Positions 18,175-27,937 are shown, numbered from the stretch's first letter. The stretch is DNA of 64,000 nt from Psychrobacter urativorans (GCF_904846695.1 NZ_CAJHBR010000010.1:47894-111893), one strand, 5' to 3'. Numbers and translations: made by a program. Notes: a model not told the origin generated them from the sequence alone.

Positions 18175-18918
18175 ATGATTCAAATCACCAATATTCACAA
18201 AGCCTTTGGCAGCAATCAAGTGCTCAAAGGCATTGATTTGACTATTCATAAAGGTAAAGTAGTAGTGATATTAGGACCATCAGGTTCTGGTAAAACTACT
18301 TTTTTACGTTGTATCAATGCGCTAGAGACTCCTGATCAAGGAATAATAGCTTTTGATGATGGCAGCCTAACAGTAGATTTTGGCGCTAAGCCTAGTAAGA
18401 AGTCCTTGCTAGCGCTGCAACGTAAGTCTGGTATGGTATTTCAGTCTTATAACTTATTCCCACATAAGACGGCAATCCAAAATCTAACTTTAGGACCGAC
18501 AGTAGTACAAGGGACGAGTAAAGCACAAGCTCATACGCAAGCATTAGCGCTACTAGAAAAAGTGGGACTATCAGACAAAGCTGATCTCTATCCGTTTCAG
18601 CTATCAGGGGGACAACAGCAGCGTGTTGGTATTGCACGGGCACTCGCTATTGAGCCTTCGCTATTATTATTTGATGAGCCAACCTCGGCTTTAGATCCAG
18701 AGCTAGTGCAAGATGTGCTAGAGACTATGAAGCAATTAGCATCAGAGGGCTGGACGATGGTTGTGGTCACTCACGAGATCAAGTTCGCTCGCGATGTCGC
18801 CGATCATGTGGTATTGATTGAAGATGGCTATGTGGTAGAAGAGGGCAGCGCTGAGCAAATGTTCGAGCTATCGAAGCACCCACGAACTCAAGCGTTTTTG
18901 CAGCGTATTGAGCAGTAA
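18175..18918 (+). CDS. Amino-acid ABC transporter ATP-binding protein (TcyC-like)
   Basis: 247 residues, normal for PAAT-family ATPases. Walker A GPSGSGKTT, the Q-loop in GMVFQSYNLFPHKTA, signature LSGGQQQR, Walker B LLLFDEPTSALDPE and the switch His in VVTHE are all intact. It energises import by the two preceding gene products. The 102-bp gap after the permease contains no terminator, so the three genes are probably one operon. AGGAACCC precedes the ATG. Confidence 0.92.
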   Translation: MIQITNIHKAFGSNQVLKGIDLTIHKGKVVVILGPSGSGKTTFLRCINALETPDQGIIAFDDGSLTVDFGAKPSKKSLLALQRKSGMVFQSYNLFPHKTAIQNLTLGPTVVQGTSKAQAHTQALALLEKVGLSDKADLYPFQLSGGQQQRVGIARALAIEPSLLLFDEPTSALDPELVQDVLETMKQLASEGWTMVVVTHEIKFARDVADHVVLIEDGYVVEEGSAEQMFELSKHPRTQAFLQRIEQ

Positions 18919-19420
18919 TAGTACTAAAGTATTTAACGGGTTCAGTCATAAAAAGTCATTAGTGAATCAGCTGATGATTTTTTTTGGCTCATTTCTCATT
19001 TTTATCAGCCTAAGACTTCTTATATAGGTCTTCATCGTTTGAGTTGGATATGAATCTATGTTCAATACGCCCTAGTATCTGTTAAACATATTTGTCTCAA
19101 GGTATCGCTATTTTAGCGCAACTGATACAGTGGCTTTTTTGTTCTAAAATATCTTACTATAACGCCTGTTGTGGCAATAAGCATGGTTCCCTAGTGAGGA
19201 CTTGAACGCTAAGCTGTAGGCTACTGGTATTGAGGTTTTGAATTATTGTGATAACCACAGTGTACTTGATGGTGTACTTAACATACATATTCTATCTGTG
19301 ATCGGTGCGCTATACAGGCATCGAACGTATTACAATAAAGAATGTTGTGGTAGATAGACCCTACAATTCTAACTTAGATGATAATCTCAATAAATAAAAC
19401 CTCCTGAGTGAATATATCAA
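18919..19420. other. Non-coding region of about 500 bp
   Basis: Between the transporter operon and the Sel1 gene. A weak hairpin with a run of eight T near 18970-18985 may end the transporter transcript. Nothing else was recognised. Confidence 0.35.
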
Positions 19421-20284
19421 ATGACCTTATTTAAAATCTCATTATCTATAATCATTACCTTCTTATCTATATCATTGATGAGTTGTCAAAGGGATTCACA
19501 TGTTGATGAACAAAGTGTCTATCAAGCCCAATTAATGGCTGAAGAGGAAAGCCATGACGCTGAAGACTTACAAGAACTAGCTGAAATAGGTAATGCTTTA
19601 GCACAGCACAATCTTGGTGTTATGTATGAACAAGGTAAGGGAGTCGAGCAAGATTATACTAAAGCGGTAGAGTGGTTTACAAAGGCTGCTGAGCAAGGTT
19701 TCATGGAATCTCAACATAACTTAGGAAACATGTACAGCAAAGGTAAAGGTGTGCAGCAAAATTATAATGAGTCAGCGAAGTGGCGTCTAAAAGCGGCTGA
19801 ACAAGGTTTTGCATTATCTCAATATGATCTGGCGCTTATGTACAATGAGGGTAAGGGAGTCGAGCAAGATTACACCAAAGCGATAGAGTGGTTCGCAAAA
19901 GCTGCTGAACAGGATTATGGACCAGCACAACTTAATCTTGGCTATCATTATGTAGAGGGAATTGGTGTACCGCAAAATCCTAATATGGCAATGAAATGGT
20001 ATATAAAAGCTGCCGAGCAAAATAATGCAGATGCACAATATAGCATTGGTCTTATATACTACTTAGGCGAGGGATTAGAAAAAAATTATGTTAAGGCAGT
20101 AGATTGGTTTACAAAGGCTGCTGAGCAAAATAATGCAAATGCACAATATAATCTTGGTCTTATGTATCTTAAAGGGGAAGGTGTAAAGAGTAACAGTATC
20201 AACGCAAAAGAATGGTTTAAAAAAAGTTGTGACAATGGAAAGCAGATAGGATGTGATAATTATTATAGTTTGAGTGAATTATAG
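19421..20284 (+). CDS. Sel1-repeat lipoprotein
   Basis: 287 residues. The N-terminus is a lipoprotein signal ending LSISLMSC (Cys22). From about residue 55 there are six 36-residue Sel1 (TPR-like) repeats of the form A.xxLGxMYxxGKGVxQDYxKAxEWFxKAAEQG. The last repeat is atypical and ends in a Cys-containing SCDNGKQIGCDNYY. Such proteins act as scaffolds for protein-protein contacts in the envelope, often in signalling; partners here are unknown. The repeats at nucleotide level are similar enough that copy-number change by recombination is plausible. It is a single-gene unit. Confidence 0.88.
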   Translation: MTLFKISLSIIITFLSISLMSCQRDSHVDEQSVYQAQLMAEEESHDAEDLQELAEIGNALAQHNLGVMYEQGKGVEQDYTKAVEWFTKAAEQGFMESQHNLGNMYSKGKGVQQNYNESAKWRLKAAEQGFALSQYDLALMYNEGKGVEQDYTKAIEWFAKAAEQDYGPAQLNLGYHYVEGIGVPQNPNMAMKWYIKAAEQNNADAQYSIGLIYYLGEGLEKNYVKAVDWFTKAAEQNNANAQYNLGLMYLKGEGVKSNSINAKEWFKKSCDNGKQIGCDNYYSLSEL

Positions 20285-20450
20285 ATAATGACTGAACTTA
20301 ATACCTTCGCTTTTAAGCTAGTACCTTCAATGCGAAGTTACGGTATACCTCAATGGAACTACCTAATCAGACTCATTAACCAATTAACAGACCACTTAAA
20401 ACAGACTGTCTTTGCGGAACTACTGATAATAGACCGTTAGTTTTAATATT

Positions 20451-20924
20451 CTAAATAATCCCTAATTGGACGCTTATTGAATTGAGAAGGGTTCGACTGT
20501 CATCCGTCCAATTACTATGAGTAGTGATTTCGTGGCTTGTTGGATTTATAAAGCCATTAATATCTTCACCATCAAAGCTATAACCTTGAAAGCTACAAGG
20601 CGTCACACTATCTTTGCAGGTGCTATACATGGTTTTGGCGTGATAAAGCTTTATGTTATAAGGCACTCTATTAAGCCCTTTTTCTGCTGGTGCCGCAAAA
20701 GTCATACTTGCCAAATCTGGTGCAACCAATAGCATACTATCACAACTGACATAAACTTCTGGGCAGCCATCATAAAGGTTTAAGCGTTGACCTTGTATAT
20801 CCAACCCCATAACAGAATTACTTTCTAAAGGCGCAACTGCGGTACTCAATGAAGACAGTACTAGCAAGGACAATGCCATACTCAGACGTTTGGCTTGTAT
20901 AGAGATTTGATTTTTAATGAGCAT
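20451..20924 (-). CDS. Small secreted protein of unknown function
   Basis: 157 residues from the ATG at 20924; the longer frame starts at a TTG and is not preferred. Residues 1-31 look like a signal peptide (MLIKNQ…LLVLSSLSTAVA). The mature part has four cysteines in two pairs (GCPEVYVSC and STCKDSVTPC), suggesting disulfide bonds in the periplasm or outside the cell. No family was recognised. No good ribosome-binding site is visible. It lies downstream of, and on the same strand as, the ureidoglycine aminohydrolase gene but is separated from it by a strong terminator. Confidence 0.6.
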   Translation of the reverse strand: MLIKNQISIQAKRLSMALSLLVLSSLSTAVAPLESNSVMGLDIQGQRLNLYDGCPEVYVSCDSMLLVAPDLASMTFAAPAEKGLNRVPYNIKLYHAKTMYSTCKDSVTPCSFQGYSFDGEDINGFINPTSHEITTHSNWTDDSRTLLNSISVQLGII

Positions 20925-20969
20925 CGCTGTTGTTCTATATTTATTAACATTATGAGGCAACTAAACGCA

Positions 20970-21001
20970 AAAAAGCCAGCTAATTGCAATTAGCTGGCTT
21001 T
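20970..21001 (-). terminator. Terminator of the ureidoglycine aminohydrolase gene
   Basis: A perfect inverted repeat, AAAGCCAGCTAATT and AATTAGCTGGCTTT with a two-base loop (20972-21001). Read on the minus strand, the stem is followed by a T run. Confidence 0.9.
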
Positions 21002-21077
21002 ATTATTAAAGGTTTTGGTTGTACTTTAAAAAGTAATCAATGACCTATTCGAATGAACGATTATGCCTTTATCCTGC

Positions 21078-21914
21078 TTATTTTACTGGACGAATAAACG
21101 GCATATGTCTATTGACGTCTTTATATAGCAAGTATCTGAATGGACCAGGTCCACCAGCGTAACAAGATTGTGGGCAGAATGCGCGTAGCCACATAAAGTC
21201 GCCCGCTTCAACTTCAACCCATTCACCGTTTAAGTGATATACCGCTTTACCTTCTAGTACATACAAACCATGTTCCATAACATGAGTTTCATCAAATGGA
21301 ATCACGCCACCTGGCTGGAAAGTCACAATGTTTACATGCATATCGTGACGCATGTCCGACTGCTCAGTAAATCTAGTGGTGGTCCATACGCCATCAGTAC
21401 CTGGCATTTCAATAGCTTCAACATCATGATCGCTAGTAACAAAAGCTTCAGGAACGTCAATACCTTCACAATGTTGATAAGCTTTGCGGATCCAATGAAA
21501 CTTAACATGCTTGTCGCTATTGTTTTTTAGCGTCCATTTGCAGCCAGGTGGTAAAAATGCATAACCACCAGACTCAAGATGATGCGCTTCACCTTCTATA
21601 GTGATATCCATTTCGCCTTCAACGATGAATACTACACCTTCAGCATTGGCATCTAGCTCTGGCTTTTCTGAGCCGCCATTTGGTGCTACTTCGACGATAT
21701 ACTGTGAAAAGGTTTCAGAGAAACCTGAAAGTGGACGTGCAAGCACCCACATGCGCATACCTGTCCAAAAAGGTAAATAGCTAATGACGATGTCAGTTAG
21801 TACACGTTTTGGAATGATCGCATAGCTTTCAGTGAAGATAGCACGGTCAGATAGTAACTGTGTTTGAGGAGGCAAGCCGCCTGTAGGGGCGTAATAAGTA
21901 CTTTTAGTTGACAT
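21078..21914 (-). CDS. allE: (S)-ureidoglycine aminohydrolase, bicupin
   Basis: 278 residues, the usual length for AllE/YlbA/UGlyAH. Two cupin domains are visible: residues about 75-140 (EGVVFIVEGEMDITIEGEAHHLESGGYAFLPPG) and 185-260 (IPFDETHVMEHGLYVLEGKAVYHLNGEWVEVEAGDFMWLRAFCPQ), the second carrying the metal ligands E, H, H and Q of the Mn-dependent site. It converts (S)-ureidoglycine to (S)-ureidoglycolate and ammonia, the step before ureidoglycolate lyase encoded next door. AAGGAAATTC precedes the ATG. It is separated from allA by 228 bp containing a tandem repeat. Confidence 0.92.
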   Translation of the reverse strand: MSTKSTYYAPTGGLPPQTQLLSDRAIFTESYAIIPKRVLTDIVISYLPFWTGMRMWVLARPLSGFSETFSQYIVEVAPNGGSEKPELDANAEGVVFIVEGEMDITIEGEAHHLESGGYAFLPPGCKWTLKNNSDKHVKFHWIRKAYQHCEGIDVPEAFVTSDHDVEAIEMPGTDGVWTTTRFTEQSDMRHDMHVNIVTFQPGGVIPFDETHVMEHGLYVLEGKAVYHLNGEWVEVEAGDFMWLRAFCPQSCYAGGPGPFRYLLYKDVNRHMPFIRPVK

Positions 21915-22044
21915 GATTGAATTTCCTTGTTGTCTTCGTTAAAACAGAGTGTTGTTTCTCTAAAAATCTTAATAATTATTCTAGAGAATTTTATTTAATA
22001 TTTTTTTATATCGATTGTTGCTATGTCTGCTACTAGTGAGCTTT

Positions 22045-22124
22045 TTAGAGCACAGTAAAATTAGAGCACAGTAAAATTAGAGCACAATAAAATTAGAGTA
22101 CAGTCAAATTAAAGCACAATCAAA
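22045..22124. repeat. Five-copy 16-bp tandem repeat
   Basis: Units of the form TTAGAGCACAGTAAAA begin at 22045, 22061, 22077, 22093 and 22109; the first two are identical and the later ones drift by one to four bases. It lies between allA and allE. Confidence 0.95.
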
Positions 22125-22142
22125 ATACTATTTATATAACTT

Positions 22143-22703
22143 CTAAACAGCATTAGCCTTTGCTCTATTTGACTTAGCTTCCTCAGTAGAGACATCAACG
22201 CAAACTTCCCAATCGTCAATCTCAAATTCATGACAATTATTACCATCGCCATTGATACGATCGACTACTAAGAAATCACAATCCGCTTTTAGCGCCAGTA
22301 GCGGATGATGCCAAACATTGGCATCATACTGTACACCTTGATATGAACGGGCATAAAATACTTCTAAATCATCCGCTGATTTAGGCGCATCGCCAGCTTT
22401 GGCTACCACAACTAGATAGTCTGTGCCATTCATAGAAAAGAAGGCTTGCGTACCAAACGGATGGTATTCCATCACTGATAAGGTAATAGGGCAGTCACGT
22501 TTTTTGGTACGGAAAATACTAAAACCAACTTCGCCACCGTCATGACCAACTTTTGAGATGGCGTTATGACGACAAGCGTAGCCGCGATTGATATCCCAAC
22601 TGTTTTCAGGGCATTTTTCTTGGTCATCGTAAGGTTCAATAACTGAACCATAAGGTGCAAATGCCGCTTTGGTTAGAGGTTTAGCAATTATCGTTGTTTT
22701 CAT
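22143..22703 (-). CDS. allA: Ureidoglycolate lyase
   Basis: 186 residues, close to the family length of about 160-170 plus a short tail. The start [20 protein letters not shown], the middle [28 protein letters not shown] and the late [24 protein letters not shown] are AllA hallmarks, including the paired histidines. It cleaves ureidoglycolate to glyoxylate and urea at the end of allantoin breakdown. It is transcribed in the same direction as the upstream puuE and the downstream allE, but with its own spacer on each side. Confidence 0.93.
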   Translation of the reverse strand: MKTTIIAKPLTKAAFAPYGSVIEPYDDQEKCPENSWDINRGYACRHNAISKVGHDGGEVGFSIFRTKKRDCPITLSVMEYHPFGTQAFFSMNGTDYLVVVAKAGDAPKSADDLEVFYARSYQGVQYDANVWHHPLLALKADCDFLVVDRINGDGNNCHEFEIDDWEVCVDVSTEEAKSNRAKANAV

Positions 22704-23030
22704 AACGTAGCCTTTTCTAATGATATGGTTTATTAGGTTATAGACCGTCAGTGGTCAATAACGATATTATTTTTTTATTTGTAAGCTTTTTGCAGTATTG
22801 AACGATCGCTAAGTTAGGTAGTTTATCCGCAGTTTGCTGATCATTTTATTAAACCATCAGGCAGAGTGTTAACAATATTTGCTTATTCATACTAAGCAAA
22901 TATTGGACACAAGATAGAGTATTTAAGCAGTTGAATCAGTGAGGTATAAACCACCTTGAGCATATCAGCAGTTGGCTTACGTGATAGCTACTACGTAGGT
23001 GCTTATTACTGCGATGATACGCTTCAGAGC

Positions 23031-24011
23031 TTACATCCAGTTAGCGGTGTTATCAGCAGTTGCAGGATGATTTTCATACCAATGCTTAGCGATTTCGTCG
23101 CGGCGGCATACCCAAACGTCAGGCTTGCTAGTGATATACTTCAAAAATTGTTTGAGCGCAGTGATACGACCAGCACGACCAATAATACGGCAATGTAGAC
23201 CGATCGTCAGCATTTTAGGCTTAGTAGCGCCTTCTTCATATAGGGTATCAAAGCTATCTTTTAGGTACTGATAGAAAGGTTCAGCGTTAGTGAATCCTGG
23301 ACTTGAAGCAAAACGCATATCGTTGGTTTCAAGGGTGTAAGGGATAACTAGATGCGGCTTGCGAATTAGGCTCGTGCCGTCTTGTACTTTGACATTCAGC
23401 CAGTAAGGGAGCTCATCAGCGTAAGAGTCAGAATCATAGATATAACCGCCATGTTCAGCGACTAGCTCACGAGTGTTAGGGCTATCACGACCAGTGTACC
23501 AGCCTAATGGCTGTCCGCCAAGCATCCGGTCAAATATTTTAGTGGCAGCGCGTACATGTTCACGCTCAGTTTCACGATACATATATTGATAAGTAATCCA
23601 GCGCAAACCATGACTAGCTACTTCATGTCCGTCTTCTAGAACACGCTCGATGATATGTGGAGTCTTTTCAGCTGCAGCGGCACAAGTAAAGGTAGTAATA
23701 GGCAAGCCAAACTCTTTAAACACATCTAGCACACGCCAAACGCCAACCCGACTTCCATATTCAAATGCTGACTCAATAGACTGATGGCGATTGCTAAATT
23801 CTGGGGTACCTAGTACATCAGATAAAAAGCGCTCTGATTGACCATCACCATGAAGTACACTGTTTTCAGCGCCTTCTTCGATATTTAGTACAAACTGCAC
23901 GGCTATTTTTGCCCCACCCGGCCAATTAGCATTTGGTGGATTATCACCATAGCCTTTTAGGTCACGAGGATAAGCAGCTTGATCAAAGTCGCTGGTGATT
24001 TTCTGAGTCAT
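23031..24011 (-). CDS. puuE: Allantoinase PuuE, polysaccharide-deacetylase type
   Basis: 326 residues from the ATG at 24011, which has AAAGGAAT nine bases upstream; a TTG six bases earlier is rejected. The protein is a NodB-like deacetylase fold with YPRDLKGYGDNPPNANWPGGAKIAVQFVLNIEEGAE, GVWRVLDVFKEFGLPITTF, GHEVASHGLRWI and YTGRDSPNTREL, typical of the cofactor-independent PuuE allantoinase. It hydrolyses allantoin to allantoate. This is the third enzyme step in the local urate pathway after HiuH and UraD. Confidence 0.93.
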   Translation of the reverse strand: MTQKITSDFDQAAYPRDLKGYGDNPPNANWPGGAKIAVQFVLNIEEGAENSVLHGDGQSERFLSDVLGTPEFSNRHQSIESAFEYGSRVGVWRVLDVFKEFGLPITTFTCAAAAEKTPHIIERVLEDGHEVASHGLRWITYQYMYRETEREHVRAATKIFDRMLGGQPLGWYTGRDSPNTRELVAEHGGYIYDSDSYADELPYWLNVKVQDGTSLIRKPHLVIPYTLETNDMRFASSPGFTNAEPFYQYLKDSFDTLYEEGATKPKMLTIGLHCRIIGRAGRITALKQFLKYITSKPDVWVCRRDEIAKHWYENHPATADNTANWM

Positions 24012-24591
24012 TATCAATATTCCTTTATAAAAACAGAGTAGTTATTAAATCAATTTAATGCGTAGGGTTATTTATCATAATGAGTCGACAACACTGGAGT
24101 GCGTAGAACTCTGCTTATGAAGATTTAACCTACTAGGGTAAAGCTTACTATACTTAAGATATCAGCATGCTGATTGTAGGTATTGGTATTTCTAGGTGCG
24201 CGATTTAATTGACGAGTTGGCACTTAATATTCAAGGTTATGACTTGAAAAATGTTTACTCAATAATAAAAGCGTAGGTATAACTGAATAAGTTTTAGATG
24301 TCGTTCGGTTAGGCTGTAGATAGTATCTGACAGATCTAGAGTCAGCTTCGAGAGCTGCGGTAAAACTGAGTTTTTCAGATAGTAACGAGGTGAGTCGTTA
24401 TAACAGGATCAAACTGGACGCATTAGTTATTTGCTAGAAATAAGTAGTGGCTTGCAACAATAGGTAGCCTAAAATAATAGCATTTTAAATACCAATAGGT
24501 ATGGTTTATTTGCTTTTAAAGGCTAACCTTAACCAGTCATATTTATTTTGACAGAGGTTATATAACAACATTGCTTTACTGTATGTCTATC

Positions 24592-24605
24592 TGATCATTT
24601 GGTCA
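24592..24605. promoter_or_regulatory. Candidate TetR/RutR-type operator
   Basis: TGATCATTTGGTCA differs by one base from the perfect palindrome TGACCATTTGGTCA at 27786. It lies 581 bp upstream of the puuE start. Confidence 0.55.
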
Positions 24606-24982
24606 AGATAATTATCCATTAATATCGATAATATTTAGTAAAAAGCAGTTATCAGTACCTTTATACGGTAGTTTGTAGGTATTTATCAGTTTAAATTCCA
24701 AGCACTGCTACATTGGTACTGAGTTAGGAGTAACGGCCTATTGACGCATTACTAGCCAATAAATAATAACTTCTAGAGCTGCTCCTAGCAAGAAACTATA
24801 CCTTTAAAGTTTGCTCAGCATTGGCATTAAGACAGTGGTAATAGACAGAATAGTACTAATAGACAAGATAGTACTAATAGTCTTGATAAAAATGATAATC
24901 GCAAGCTTACTGATGAACGACAGCCACGAGGCGCGAACAAAAAAAGCGCTAACCGCTGTAATCAAGCCACTCATATCAGGAC

Positions 24983-25017
24983 AAAATAATAGCCAGTCAT
25001 GGACTGGCTATTATTTT
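24983..25017 (-). terminator. Terminator of puuD
   Basis: Two perfect 16-base arms (24983-24998 and 25002-25017) around a three-base loop; the sequence has T runs in both directions, so it can act on either strand, but only puuD ends here. Confidence 0.92.
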
Positions 25018-25051
25018 ACATAGAATGGTCATCAAGCTTTACAATTTAAAA

Positions 25052-26362
25052 TTAAAGTCCTGAAGTATAAGCTACGATTTGTGCACGCTCTTCATCAGTT
25101 AACTTAGTGATATTACCTAATGGCATATAACCAGTTTGCACTGCAGTGACAATCTTAGCTTGATAAGTCTTCATATCAGCAGGAGTCTGAATGATAATAC
25201 CTGCTGGTGGGGCATTGAACCCGGCTTGCGTTGGTTGTGCCATATGGCAAACGCTACATTTTGCTTGCACAATCCCAATGACGGCATCATCAGCCGAAGC
25301 AGCAACTGGTACCGCTGCAGCATCAGGAGCAACTGCTGTACCTGCCGCCGCAGCAGGAGCAACTGCAGTACCAGCAGCAGGAGCTGCGTCAGCTACTGGC
25401 TGCGCTGCCGCTACTGGTGGAACTGGTAAAGGCTCAATAGGTGCTGGGCGCATCCAGAAAATCAAGGCTAACGTAGCTATTGCAGGAATAACTAAGTATT
25501 TTGGCTCACTATGACCCAAATGCTTTTGGTTAAAGTAATGACGAGCAGTTGCCGTGATAACACCAACGAATACTAAAACCAACCACCCTTTGCCATCTCC
25601 AAATGAATACATCATTGGATAGTGATTACTAATCATGGTGAAGATTAGGGGTAAGGTAAAATAGTTGTTCATCAATGAGCGGTTTCTAGCCATTAATGCT
25701 AAATCTTGTACTTCTGGACCTGGTTTTACGCCACGACGTACACAATCTACTAGTGCGCGCTGAGCCGGCATAATACCAAAGAATACGTTACCCGCCATGA
25801 TAGTACCTAAAATGGCACCAACGTGGATGAACGAGGCACGATCACTGAACAGCTGGTAAGAACCCCAAGTTGCAATAATCATTAAGATAAAGATGGTGAT
25901 ACTAAAAGTCATCTTATTTTTGCCGATACGACTACGTACAATCACTTCATAAATAGCGTAGGTACCGATTAAGAATAAAATACTAGTAGCAATAGCACCA
26001 ATATTACTGCCGTAATCGACTTTACTTGGATCGACTAAGTAGGCTGTTGCGTTGGCATAATAAACGATAGACAACATCGCCGCACCGGTCAACCAAGTGG
26101 TGTAGGCTTCCCATTTAAACCAATGTAGAGTCTTTGGCATCTCTTCAGGGTCAAGCTTGTACTTAGCGATTTCGTAGAAACCACCGCCATGTACTGCCCA
26201 TAAATCACCTGAAATACCTTTTTTGGCTTTCCATTCTGGTGGCTTTTGCAAACTCATATCTAGCCATACGAAGTAAAATGACGCACCAATCCATGCCACA
26301 CCAGCGATGACGTGAAACCAGCGGAAGAATAAAGCTAACCAATCGAGAAGATATGCGCCCAT
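25052..26362 (-). CDS. puuD: Membrane urate oxidase PuuD with C-terminal cytochrome c
   Basis: 436 residues from ATG 26362 (AAGGACACTTGCCTC before it); the longer frame begins at a TTG and adds 19 unrelated residues. Residues 1-310 contain about eight membrane helices and start with YLLDWLALFFRWFHVIAGVAWIG, the PuuD urate hydroxylase domain that makes 5-hydroxyisourate. An Ala/Pro linker of about 45 residues with repeated AAGTAVAP follows. The C-terminal domain has the heme site CSVCH (369-373) and a probable axial Met in GYMPLG. Electrons from urate are thus probably passed to the respiratory chain rather than producing hydrogen peroxide. HiuH lies immediately upstream. Confidence 0.93.
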   Translation of the reverse strand: MGAYLLDWLALFFRWFHVIAGVAWIGASFYFVWLDMSLQKPPEWKAKKGISGDLWAVHGGGFYEIAKYKLDPEEMPKTLHWFKWEAYTTWLTGAAMLSIVYYANATAYLVDPSKVDYGSNIGAIATSILFLIGTYAIYEVIVRSRIGKNKMTFSITIFILMIIATWGSYQLFSDRASFIHVGAILGTIMAGNVFFGIMPAQRALVDCVRRGVKPGPEVQDLALMARNRSLMNNYFTLPLIFTMISNHYPMMYSFGDGKGWLVLVFVGVITATARHYFNQKHLGHSEPKYLVIPAIATLALIFWMRPAPIEPLPVPPVAAAQPVADAAPAAGTAVAPAAAAGTAVAPDAAAVPVAASADDAVIGIVQAKCSVCHMAQPTQAGFNAPPAGIIIQTPADMKTYQAKIVTAVQTGYMPLGNITKLTDEERAQIVAYTSGL

Positions 26363-26648
26363 GAGGCAAGTGTCCTTTTGTATTGCTAGGTCTTGGCAAC
26401 TTATAATGACTTTTCTCACTTGAATAAAATTACAAGCGTTTCCATGCCATTTTAGATATCTACTAATCTATGTCTATTGATGCATAAATGTCATAAGATA
26501 AATAATTTTTTATTATTACTCTTTGCTATTTATAACAAAGAGTAATAATAAAAGTCACCCGTATTAGCTGTCTATAATGATATTATTTGATGGCTAAAAC
26601 CGTGTCTGAGTGCTATAACACGATTAGTTTTTAAATTAAATTTCTAAA

Positions 26649-27017
26649 TTACGAACCGCGATAAGTACCATAACCATGGGCACTAAGTAATAGTGGGACA
26701 TGATAATGGCTAGCATCACTGACTACAAAATCAATAATAACTTGGGGATAAAAAGCGGTTAGTTTTTGCGCATCGAAATAAGACTGAGTATCAAAAGTCA
26801 AAGTATAGCGACCATTACTCAAGTTTTGCTCAGCGCTGTCTACTGCACTATCAAACTGCCAGCTGTCTGGAGTAACACGACCATCATTGTTAGTAGTGCC
26901 ATTAGCTAGTAATGTTGCTTTGCCGCCATCTTGAATGCGATGTAGAGTTACTGCGATATCAGCAGCAGGCTTACCGAGGTGAGTATCTAGAATATGTGAT
27001 GATAAGGTTGCAGACAT
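26649..27017 (-). CDS. hiuH: 5-hydroxyisourate hydrolase (transthyretin-like)
   Basis: 122 residues. The three catalytic signatures are present: SSHILDTHLGKPA (His8), NNDGRVT (Arg), and HYHVPLLLSAHGYGTYRGS, ending with the invariant YRGS tetrapeptide. It opens the ring of 5-hydroxyisourate to OHCU, the substrate of the UraD encoded upstream. There is no signal peptide, so it is cytoplasmic. It lies 99 bp after uraD on the same strand; the two are probably co-transcribed. Confidence 0.95.
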   Translation of the reverse strand: MSATLSSHILDTHLGKPAADIAVTLHRIQDGGKATLLANGTTNNDGRVTPDSWQFDSAVDSAEQNLSNGRYTLTFDTQSYFDAQKLTAFYPQVIIDFVVSDASHYHVPLLLSAHGYGTYRGS

Positions 27018-27115
27018 AATATTTCCTTTGCTTTAAGTTGATTGGTATAAACGTTGTCACCACTCAGGTATTGTGCAAGTAGCGACTGCCGTTATGATAT
27101 CTATTATCTAATGAG

Positions 27116-27637
27116 TTAAGCGATGCCAAATAGTTTTTGGATGCGCAGACGAGTAATTTTATTTTGTTCAGCAGCGGCATTAGCTAATTCAGCATCGCGA
27201 TCATTAGGCAGACGAGCTAACAATAGATCTAGCATTTGCTGAGCGCTTTTGCCGGTAGCGAAGACGATGAAAATAAAGCCAAACTTATCAAGGTAGTCTT
27301 GATTGCCTTGAGCTAAGTCTTCTAGGACTTGGTCTTCAGCATCTGTTGCACCTGATTGTTCGTGAGCAGCACTGTCTTGAGTATTGCGATATTTTTCTTT
27401 TAGTGAGTTGACGTTACCGATTTGTGGATGCCCATCAAAAGCTTCTATAAGATTGGCTTCGCTAGCTTGCGCTTCATTCCAAGCAGCATCGTTGGCCTCA
27501 AGCATAGCGTCGATGTCTGCAAAGGGACGCGCAGCAGCTAAGCGTTGTGCCCAAGCGCTACTAGTACAGCAAGTTAGAAGGGTTGCCGTGGCGTCTTCAT
27601 TTGGCAGTTCATTGAATTGGGCTAGAGTTAAGCTCAT
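27116..27637 (-). CDS. uraD: OHCU decarboxylase
   Basis: 173 residues from the ATG at 27637, preceded by AAAAGGAAGTC; 16 extra upstream codons are not used. The catalytic FDGHPQIGN (His) and the later EQSGATDAEDQVLEDLAQGNQDYLDKFGFIFI, TGKSAQQMLDLLLARLPN are the OHCU decarboxylase signature. It converts 2-oxo-4-hydroxy-4-carboxy-5-ureidoimidazoline to S-allantoin, ensuring stereospecific product for PuuE. The candidate operator at 27786 is about 150 bp upstream, between this gene and the divergent regulator. Confidence 0.94.
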   Translation of the reverse strand: MSLTLAQFNELPNEDATATLLTCCTSSAWAQRLAAARPFADIDAMLEANDAAWNEAQASEANLIEAFDGHPQIGNVNSLKEKYRNTQDSAAHEQSGATDAEDQVLEDLAQGNQDYLDKFGFIFIVFATGKSAQQMLDLLLARLPNDRDAELANAAAEQNKITRLRIQKLFGIA

Positions 27638-27785
27638 AGTGACTTCCTTTTCTTGTAATTTATTTGGGGCGATATAAAAGCTCATTCATAGTATCGAGCA
27701 AGGGAGATCTAAACAAACAAATCAGCTATTAAAGTTATATTAATTAATTGGTATTTGGTTTAACATTATCTATTGTGCTAAAACC

Positions 27786-27799
27786 TGACCATTTGGTCA
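27786..27799. promoter_or_regulatory. Candidate TetR operator in the uraD/regulator divergent region
   Basis: TGACCATTTGGTCA is a perfect 6-2-6 palindrome, matching the published RutR consensus TTGACCANNTGGTCAA in its core. It lies between the start of uraD and the start of the tetR gene and could control both. Confidence 0.7.
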
Positions 27800-27937
27800 A
27801 CTATTTTATACAAAAAATTTCTATTTGTCGCCTTATCTGCCATAAAAACTTGTATTTTTTGCATTTCCTTATATAAATACAGCTTAGAGACGGAAGATAA
27901 TGTATTTTCTATCCAATTTGTTCAAATAAATTAAGTT

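Larger units (their letters stand above)
24018..25051. other. One-kilobase gene-free region inside the uricolytic cluster
   Basis: No convincing ORF. It holds a candidate TetR operator at 24592-24605, an 18-bp direct repeat at 24842-24877, and the puuD terminator at 24983-25017. A 70-codon plus-strand frame at 24811-25023 runs through the repeat and the terminator and is not considered a gene. Confidence 0.5.

Noticed and set aside
22045..22124. CRISPR array
   Set aside because: The 16-bp units are directly adjacent with no spacers and drift between copies; no cas genes are present.
22733..22755. Further TetR operator upstream of allA (GACC-N6-GGTC)
   Set aside because: The half-sites are two bases further apart than in the other three palindromes, so the match may be chance.
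24811..25023. 70-codon plus-strand ORF
   Set aside because: Its hydrophobic start comes from an 18-bp direct repeat and its end runs through the puuD terminator hairpin; no ribosome site or family resemblance.
25136..25514. Plus-strand ORFs over the puuD linker
   Set aside because: Shadow frames produced by the Ala/Pro-rich repeat of puuD on the opposite strand.
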